From JABDBK01 sp964453575 (lineage in GTDB: Bacteria; Pseudomonadota; Gammaproteobacteria; DSM-16500), in assembly GCA_964453575.1 (NCBI GenBank), contig CAYVRW010000041.1, forward strand, positions 1 through 19,685: a stretch of DNA of 19,685 nt, read 5' to 3'. The notes under the pieces are model-generated. The model was not told the origin of the DNA, searched no databases, and was given only the letters and a program-made list of their open reading frames with translations. Below are positions 14,440-19,685 of the stretch, in pieces (position 1 is the first letter of the stretch; every line of letters begins with the position of its first letter). Position numbers and translations under genes: made by a program.

Positions 14440-15879
14440 TTACAAATTACCTAGCTTCTTCTTTAACAAATCATTCAACACCTGCGGATTAATCTTCCCG
14501 CCTGATTCCTTCATCGCCTGCCCCACAAAAAAGCCAAATAATTTATCTTTACCACCACGGTAATCAGCCAATTGTTGTGGATTGGCAGCCAGTATTTTAT
14601 CGATTAACGCCTCAATAGCAGAGGTATCACTAACTTGTTTTAAGCCTTTTTTGTCAATGATATGGTCTACATCGCCTTCTTTATTCCATAACGCTTCGAA
14701 AATGCTTTTTGCGATTTTGCCAGAGATGGTGTTATCGGCAATACGCGCGACTAATTGACCAAGTTGTTCGGCGCTGACTGGGCTGTCGGTAATGTCCATG
14801 TCAAATTTATTGAGAGACGCTGCGAGTTCACCATTAATCCAGTTTGCAGCGAGTTTAGCTTGGTTGCCGGATGCTTTGACCGTTGTTTCGAAATAATCCG
14901 CCATGGCGCGGCTGCTGACAAGTATGGTTGCATCATAAGCGCTTAAACCGTATTGTTCTATAAAGCGTTGCAATTTTTGTTGCGGCAATTCGGGCAATTC
15001 ATGTCGCACGGATGCAATAAGTTCTTCTGAAACGATAAGCGGCAATAAATCAGGATCAGGAAAATAGCGGTAATCATTCGCTTCTTCTTTGCTGCGCATG
15101 GTGCGGGTTTCATTTTTGTCGGGATTATAAAGCCTAGTTTCTTGGGCAACAGTGCCGCCGCTTTCGATCAACGAGATTTGACGTTCGACTTCATAATTAA
15201 TAGCACGTTCAACGAAGCGAAATGAATTAATATTTTTTAATTCGGTACGTGTGCCAAATTTTTTGTCACCTTTGCGGCGAACAGAAACGTTAGCATCACA
15301 ACGGAAAGAGCCTTCTTGCATGTTTCCATCACAAATTTCTAAATATTTTACTAACGAATGCAGCGCTTTTAAGTAAGCCACCGCTTCTTTCGCAGAGCGC
15401 ATGTCCGGTTCAGAAACAATTTCAAGTAAAGGTGTGCCAGCGCGGTTTAAATCAATGCCGGACAAACCATGAAAATCTTCATGCAATGATTTACCTGCAT
15501 CTTCTTCCAGATGCGCACGGGTGATGGCAATACGTTTGGTTGAACCATCGTCGAGTATGATATCCAGATAACCTTTGCCCACTACAGGAAGTTCAAATTG
15601 ACTGATTTGATAGCCTTTAGGCAAATCGGGATAAAAATAATTTTTGCGTGAAAACACGGAACGTTGCGGAATATCAGCATTAATGCCTAAACCTAAACGT
15701 ATCGCCATGCGTACCACTTCTTCATTTAATACGGGCAGAACCCCAGGAAAGCCTAAATCAATGGCGCATGCTTGCGTATTGGGCTCGGCGCCAAAGGCAG
15801 TCGATGCTCCGGAAAAAATTTTGCTGCTTGTTGAAAGTTGTGCGTGAACTTCAAGGCCTATGACTGTTTCCCATTCCAT
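14440..15879 (-). CDS. gatB: Asp-tRNA(Asn)/Glu-tRNA(Gln) amidotransferase subunit B
   Basis: The tRNA-binding and kinase subunit of GatCAB, which activates the side chain of mischarged Glu-tRNA-Gln or Asp-tRNA-Asn before amidation. The product is 479 residues, the full family length. The N-terminal cradle begins with ETVIGLEVHAQLST. The segment HLEEDAGK is at 123-130. The GatB family signature IDLNRAGTPLLEIVSEP spans 142-158. The helical and YqeY-type tail is intact and ends in FFVGQAMKESGGKINPQVLNDLLKKKL. The ATG follows the gatA stop after one base. Which of the two tRNAs is the substrate depends on whether AsnRS or GlnRS is present elsewhere in the genome. Confidence 0.98.
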   Translation of the reverse strand: MEWETVIGLEVHAQLSTSSKIFSGASTAFGAEPNTQACAIDLGFPGVLPVLNEEVVRMAIRLGLGINADIPQRSVFSRKNYFYPDLPKGYQISQFELPVVGKGYLDIILDDGSTKRIAITRAHLEEDAGKSLHEDFHGLSGIDLNRAGTPLLEIVSEPDMRSAKEAVAYLKALHSLVKYLEICDGNMQEGSFRCDANVSVRRKGDKKFGTRTELKNINSFRFVERAINYEVERQISLIESGGTVAQETRLYNPDKNETRTMRSKEEANDYRYFPDPDLLPLIVSEELIASVRHELPELPQQKLQRFIEQYGLSAYDATILVSSRAMADYFETTVKASGNQAKLAANWINGELAASLNKFDMDITDSPVSAEQLGQLVARIADNTISGKIAKSIFEALWNKEGDVDHIIDKKGLKQVSDTSAIEALIDKILAANPQQLADYRGGKDKLFGFFVGQAMKESGGKINPQVLNDLLKKKLGNL

Positions 15880-15880
15880 A

Positions 15881-17332
15881 TTAAAACCCCTCTGGTGTTT
15901 TCGTGTGCCAATCGGTCGCTTTTTGATAAGCGTGTGCTACGTTTAACAATCGATTTTCGGTGAAAAAATTACTGATAAGCTGTAAGCCAATCGGTAAATG
16001 TTGCGTAAAGCCCGCAGGAATAGACATGCCCGGCAAGCCTGCAAGATTAACGGCAATGGTGTAAATATCGGATAAATACATACTGACAGGGTCGTTGGCT
16101 TTTTCACCCAATTTAAAAGCAACCGACGGTGTGGTCGGGCCCATGATGACATCAACTTTTTCAAAAGCTTTGGCAAAATCTTCACGAATTAAGCCGCGAA
16201 TTTTTTGTGCCTTGATATAGTAGGCATCATAATAGCCAGCGCTTAATGCATAAGTACCTATCATAATACGACGTTTGACTTCTTTGCCGAATCCTTCGCT
16301 GCGGGAGCGTTGATAAAGATCCATTAAATCGAGGGGATCTTTGCAGCGATATCCATAACGTACGCCATCAAAACGCGCTAAATTTGAAGAACATTCAGCG
16401 GGTGCTATCACATAATAAGCTGGGATGGATAATTTGCTATTAGGCAAACTGATTTCATGAATGGTTGCACCTAACGCTTCATATTCTTTAATAGCTGCAT
16501 GCACAGCTTTCGCAATGGCATCATCTAAACCGGCATTAAAAAATTCTTTGGGAAGACCAATGCGCAATCCTTTGATGGAATCATTTAAGGTTTTTGTATA
16601 ATCAGGAACAGCAATATCAACACTGGTTGAATCCATTTTATCGAAACCTGCCATGACATTGAGCAATAACGCAATATCTTCGGCTGTTCTTGCAAAAAGT
16701 CCGCCTTGATCTAAACTCGATGCAAATGCAATCATGCCGTAACGTGAGACACGGCCATACGTTGGTTTTAAGCCTGAAACACCGGTGAGTGCTGCAGGTT
16801 GACGTATGGAACCACCCGTATCAGTACCCGTTGCCGCAGGCGCCAAATCGGCCGCTACAGCAGCAGAGGAACCGCCTGATGAACCGCCAGGAACGGTTTC
16901 AATGTTCCATGGGTTTTTAACAGGGCCGTAGAAACTATTTTCATTGGATGAGCCCATGGCAAATTCATCCATATTGGTTTTACCTAACATCACGGTGCCG
17001 GCTTGTTTGAATTTCGTGATGATAGTGGCATCATAAGGTGAAATAAAATTATCCAGCATTTTAGAACCGCAGCTGGTTTTAATACCTAGTGTGCAAAAAA
17101 TGTCTTTTTGGGCAATAGGAATACCGGTAATAGGGCCTGCTTTACCTTGCGCCCGCATGTTGTCGGCTTCTTTTGCAGCCTTGAGTGCCTCGTCTTCGGT
17201 GACGGTGATGAAACTATTTAATTGTTTATCGAAACATTTAATACGTTCTAAATAGTAATTTGTCAGCTCAACGCTGGAAATTTTTTTGGCGGCTAATTCA
17301 TCAGCCCAGTTTGCGATAGTTTTGTATGTCAT
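15881..17332 (-). CDS. gatA: Asp-tRNA(Asn)/Glu-tRNA(Gln) amidotransferase subunit A
   Basis: The glutaminase subunit of GatCAB. It hydrolyses glutamine and channels ammonia to GatB. The product is 483 residues. It belongs to the amidase-signature family, and the Ser-cisSer-Lys triad can be placed: K76 in GIPIAQKD, S151 in GGSSGGSSAAVA and nucleophile S175 in GTDTGGSIRQPA, each three below S. aureus numbering. AAGGA eight bases before the ATG overlaps the gatC stop. It is the middle gene of the gatC-gatA-gatB operon, and nothing is unusual about it. Confidence 0.98.
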   Translation of the reverse strand: MTYKTIANWADELAAKKISSVELTNYYLERIKCFDKQLNSFITVTEDEALKAAKEADNMRAQGKAGPITGIPIAQKDIFCTLGIKTSCGSKMLDNFISPYDATIITKFKQAGTVMLGKTNMDEFAMGSSNENSFYGPVKNPWNIETVPGGSSGGSSAAVAADLAPAATGTDTGGSIRQPAALTGVSGLKPTYGRVSRYGMIAFASSLDQGGLFARTAEDIALLLNVMAGFDKMDSTSVDIAVPDYTKTLNDSIKGLRIGLPKEFFNAGLDDAIAKAVHAAIKEYEALGATIHEISLPNSKLSIPAYYVIAPAECSSNLARFDGVRYGYRCKDPLDLMDLYQRSRSEGFGKEVKRRIMIGTYALSAGYYDAYYIKAQKIRGLIREDFAKAFEKVDVIMGPTTPSVAFKLGEKANDPVSMYLSDIYTIAVNLAGLPGMSIPAGFTQHLPIGLQLISNFFTENRLLNVAHAYQKATDWHTKTPEGF

Positions 17333-17343
17333 AGTTTGTATCC

Positions 17344-17637
17344 TTATTCGCCATCAATGACTTTAGGGACTAAATAAAGTCCTGCTTCTACACGTGGAGC
17401 GATGGCTTGAAAAGCGTCACGCTGATTGATTTCGGTAACCCGATCAGTTCTCATGCGTTGTGATAAATCCAGAGGATTAGCGAGGGGTTCAATATGCGTC
17501 GTATCAGCCTGGTTCATTTGTTCAACCAGTGCCAGTATGTTCGATAATTGAGGCAGATAAAGAGCAATATCTTGCTCTGACATAGTCAGTCTTGCCAAGT
17601 GGGCTATTTTCTTTACATCATCTGCAGTGAGTGACAT
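17344..17637 (-). CDS. gatC: Asp-tRNA(Asn)/Glu-tRNA(Gln) amidotransferase subunit C
   Basis: The small subunit that wraps around and stabilises the GatA-GatB interface. The product is 97 residues, the usual size. The N-terminal pattern VKKIAHLARLTMSEQDIALYLPQLSNIL is typical (shown here with its conserved I-A-x-L-A-R-L core at residues 11-17), as is the C-terminal EAGLYLVPKVID. First gene of the operon, eleven bases before gatA. GGAG ten bases upstream is a somewhat distant ribosome site. Divergent from mreB. Confidence 0.96.
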   Translation of the reverse strand: MSLTADDVKKIAHLARLTMSEQDIALYLPQLSNILALVEQMNQADTTHIEPLANPLDLSQRMRTDRVTEINQRDAFQAIAPRVEAGLYLVPKVIDGE

Positions 17638-17675
17638 GGTATGTAAACTCCATCGTATGTATCTAAAGGGTACGA

Positions 17676-17681
17676 ATTATA
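17676..17681 (-). promoter_or_regulatory. -10 box for gatCAB operon
   Basis: A perfect TATAAT on the minus strand, 38 bases before the gatC start codon. No strong -35 is seen at 16-18 bases. The rest of the gatC-mreB gap (17638-17789) is AT-rich; TAGAAT at 17746-17751 on the plus strand is a weak -10 candidate for mreB. Confidence 0.5.
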
Positions 17682-17789
17682 ATAGGCATTGGTCTTGTTT
17701 TGCTACTTTTTTCACGATCTTCTGGCTAGTTTATTTTTTATCTATTAGAATTCATTATCAGTATTTGAATATAGGAAGTGACGGCAGCT

Positions 17790-18836
17790 ATGCTAAAAAA
17801 ACTACGTGGTTATTTTTCGAACGATTTATCCATCGATTTAGGGACAGCAAATACGCTGATTTATGTACGCGGAAAAGGAATTGTGCTAAATGAACCCTCT
17901 GTGGTTGCTATCAGGCAAAGCCCAGGTTCAAATGGCCAAAAACACGTTGCCGCCGTAGGTAGTGAAGCGAAGTTGATGTTAGGCCGTACACCAGGCAACA
18001 TCAATGCTATTCGCCCGATGAAAGATGGTGTAATTGCTGACTTTTACGTGACTGAGAAAATGTTACAGCACTTTATTCATAAAGTGCATGAAAATCGCTT
18101 TTTACGCCCAAGTCCACGCGTATTGGTGTGCGTACCTTGCGGTTCAACCCAAGTGGAGCGCCGGGCGATTCGTGAATCGGCGATCAGTGCGGGAGCAAGA
18201 GAAGTCTATCTATTAGAAGAGCCCATGGCTGCGGCGATGGGTGCGGGCATGCCCGTGGATGAAGCACGTGGTTCCATGGTGGTCGATATTGGCGGTGGTA
18301 CCACTGAGGTGGCTATTATTTCATTGAGCGGTATCGTTTATTCGGCATCGGTACGTATTGGCGGTGATCGATTTGATGAAGCTATTGTAAGCTATGTTCG
18401 CCGCAATTACGGTATTTTGATTGGTGAATCAACCGCGGAACGCATCAAGCATGAAATTGGTTCTGCTTATCCTGCTAACCAAGTGTTGGAAATGGAAGTA
18501 CGCGGGCGTAACTTAGCAGAAGGCATCCCAAGAAGCTTTACTTTGAATAGCAATGAAATATTGGAAGCTTTGCAAGAACCATTATCAGGTATTTTAGGTG
18601 CTGTGCGTGCTGCCTTAGAACAAGCTCCACCAGAACTTGCGGCAGATATTGCAGAGCGCGGTATGGTGCTTACCGGCGGTGGCGCATTATTGCGTAATAT
18701 TGATAGATTGTTTATGGAAGAAACAGGACTGCCAGTGATTATAGCCGATGAGCCTTTAACTTGTGTTGCGCGCGGCGGCGGGAAGGCTTTGGAATTGGTG
18801 GATACGGTGGGGATGGATTTTTTGTCTAGGGAATAA
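17790..18836 (+). CDS. mreB: Rod-shape actin homologue MreB
   Basis: Bacterial actin that forms membrane-associated filaments and guides the cell-wall elongation machinery. The product is 348 residues (E. coli 347) and very similar to the E. coli protein throughout. Nucleotide-binding motifs are in place: phosphate 1 DLGTANTLIY (16-25), phosphate 2 DIGGGTTEV (166-174) and the adenosine motif VLTGGGALL near 290-300. The N-terminal MLKKLRGYF is the amphipathic membrane-binding start. A GTG at 17778 would add four residues. The ATG at 17790 is chosen because it aligns exactly with the E. coli start MLKKFRGMF. It is followed after 26 bases by mreC. Presence implies a rod or elongating cell form. 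Confidence 0.97.
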   Translation: MLKKLRGYFSNDLSIDLGTANTLIYVRGKGIVLNEPSVVAIRQSPGSNGQKHVAAVGSEAKLMLGRTPGNINAIRPMKDGVIADFYVTEKMLQHFIHKVHENRFLRPSPRVLVCVPCGSTQVERRAIRESAISAGAREVYLLEEPMAAAMGAGMPVDEARGSMVVDIGGGTTEVAIISLSGIVYSASVRIGGDRFDEAIVSYVRRNYGILIGESTAERIKHEIGSAYPANQVLEMEVRGRNLAEGIPRSFTLNSNEILEALQEPLSGILGAVRAALEQAPPELAADIAERGMVLTGGGALLRNIDRLFMEETGLPVIIADEPLTCVARGGGKALELVDTVGMDFLSRE

Positions 18837-18862
18837 CGTAAGGTTTATTCGGAGATATAGCC

Positions 18863-19685
18863 ATTAAATTCATTTTTACCAAAGGCTCGCAATCAGGGAC
18901 AAGAATGTTATTTTTTGCCCTGTTAGCGATCACTTTAATGATACTCGATAAACGTGTAGAGGCCATAAGCCAAGTGCGCTTGGCTTTGTCTATGCCTTTA
19001 ACACCGTTGCAATACCTCGTGAGTTGGCCTATCCAAATGGTGGATAAAATTCGCGATACGGTGAGCACCTTCGATAGTTTAGTCAAAGAAAATCTTGATT
19101 TGAAAGCGGAACAATTGCGTTTACGTGCACAAGTGCAACGTTTGCTGGCCATTGAATTAGAAAATAACCAATTGAAAGCGCTCACCAATTCCTCATCTCA
19201 GATCCAAGGTAAAGTCTTGGTGGCACAGTTATTAGCGGTATCTTCCGATCCTTTTATGAATAGAGTGGTGTTAGATAAAGGTAAGCGTGATGGCGTTTAC
19301 ATGGGTCAGCCGGTGCTTGATGCAAATGGTGTCATGGGACAGGTGATTGAAGTGGGGCCTTTAACTAGCCGAGTATTGTTAATCAATGATACGCACAGCG
19401 GTGTTCCTGTTCAAGTTACACGCAACGGTGTTCGTGCCATTGTAGTGGGTGATGCCTACACAGGTAAATTACGTTTGGTGAATGTGCCGCAAACTGCGGA
19501 TGTGATGAAAGGTGATATATTGATTACATCGGGTTTAGGTGAGCACTATCCTGAAGGTTATCCAGTGGGAAAAGTGACGCATGTGGACAAAGACCCAGGT
19601 TTGCAGTTTGCCATCATAGCTGTGGAACCTGCTGCGCATTTAGATAGAAGTAGGGGCGTTTTACTGGTTTGGCCGCCGAATTTCG
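18863..19685 (+). CDS. mreC: Rod-shape protein MreC, 3' end outside window
   Basis: Bitopic inner-membrane protein of the elongasome. It links MreB to periplasmic wall enzymes. About 274 codons are present. One membrane helix (MLFFALLAITLMIL), a periplasmic coiled coil (LVKENLDLKAEQLRLRA and following) and the two beta domains (VVLDKGKRDGVYMGQPV, GVMGQVIEV, DILITSGLGEHYPEGYPVG) are visible. The first in-frame ATG is 18905, but the 14 codons before it encode IKFIFTKGSQSGTR, which aligns without gaps to the E. coli start MKPIFSRGPSLQIR. An in-frame stop at 18839 and the lack of any ATG, GTG or TTG between leave ATT at 18863 as the likely start, with GGAG eight bases upstream. If AUU is not used, the protein starts at 18905 (AGGG six bases upstream) without its cytoplasmic tail. 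Confidence 0.93.
   Translation, partial: MKFIFTKGSQSGTRMLFFALLAITLMILDKRVEAISQVRLALSMPLTPLQYLVSWPIQMVDKIRDTVSTFDSLVKENLDLKAEQLRLRAQVQRLLAIELENNQLKALTNSSSQIQGKVLVAQLLAVSSDPFMNRVVLDKGKRDGVYMGQPVLDANGVMGQVIEVGPLTSRVLLINDTHSGVPVQVTRNGVRAIVVGDAYTGKLRLVNVPQTADVMKGDILITSGLGEHYPEGYPVGKVTHVDKDPGLQFAIIAVEPAAHLDRSRGVLLVWPPNF

Noticed and set aside
17778..17789. GTG start for mreB
   Set aside because: The four extra residues (MTAA) are absent from E. coli MreB, while ATG 17790 aligns exactly with its start.

Overview
This window looks like the chromosome of an AT-rich gammaproteobacterium, most plausibly of the order Legionellales (Coxiella/Legionella/Aquicella/Berkiella-like). The grounds are gammaproteobacterial housekeeping genes (pepA-holC-valS divergent from lptF-lptG; gatCAB divergent from mreBC), which resemble E. 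coli homologues strongly where these exist. Between them lies a block of AT-rich, charged, coiled-coil genes of the kind seen as accessory or effector-candidate genes in intracellular members of that order. The taxonomic placement is inference; no marker gene in the window settles it.

Layout. (1) 1-3990, minus strand: pepA (leucyl aminopeptidase), holC (DNA polymerase III chi) and valS (valyl-tRNA synthetase, cut by the window edge) form a tightly packed operon. (2) 4052-6246, plus strand: lptF and lptG, overlapping by ATGA, encode the membrane half of the LPS-export ABC transporter. (3) 6264-6410: a 147-bp near-palindromic element with perfect 19-bp ends and possible TA target duplication, i.e. 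a MITE-like repeat. (4) 6431-14436: accessory block. It starts with a MazE/MazF-family toxin-antitoxin pair (minus). Three plus-strand genes (7150, 7999, 9157) follow that share a previously unnamed C-terminal domain of about 110 residues; the third also has an N-terminal J-domain-like region with an HPD tripeptide. A small single-pass membrane or exported protein (8484-8966, minus), a second MazE/MazF pair (11043-11655, minus) and an 861-residue coiled-coil protein (11851-14436, plus) complete it. (5) 14440-17637, minus: gatC-gatA-gatB, the tRNA-dependent amidotransferase operon. (6) 17790 to the end, plus: mreB and mreC (partial), the cell-shape operon; mreC appears to start at an AUU codon.

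How they work together. The flanks are ordinary housekeeping: translation (valS, gatCAB), replication (holC), LPS transport (lptFG) and cell-wall elongation (mreBC). The accessory block is where new biology may lie. Three of its proteins are built around one C-terminal module, two of these genes are in the same reading frame and separated only by a single amber codon, and several of its genes carry near-identical extended -10 promoters. A working hypothesis is a small family of co-expressed, possibly translocated proteins, one of which could recruit an Hsp70 through its J domain. Nothing in the sequence proves secretion.

No CRISPR array, rRNA, tRNA or transposase gene was seen. No intergenic stretch exceeds 300 bases.
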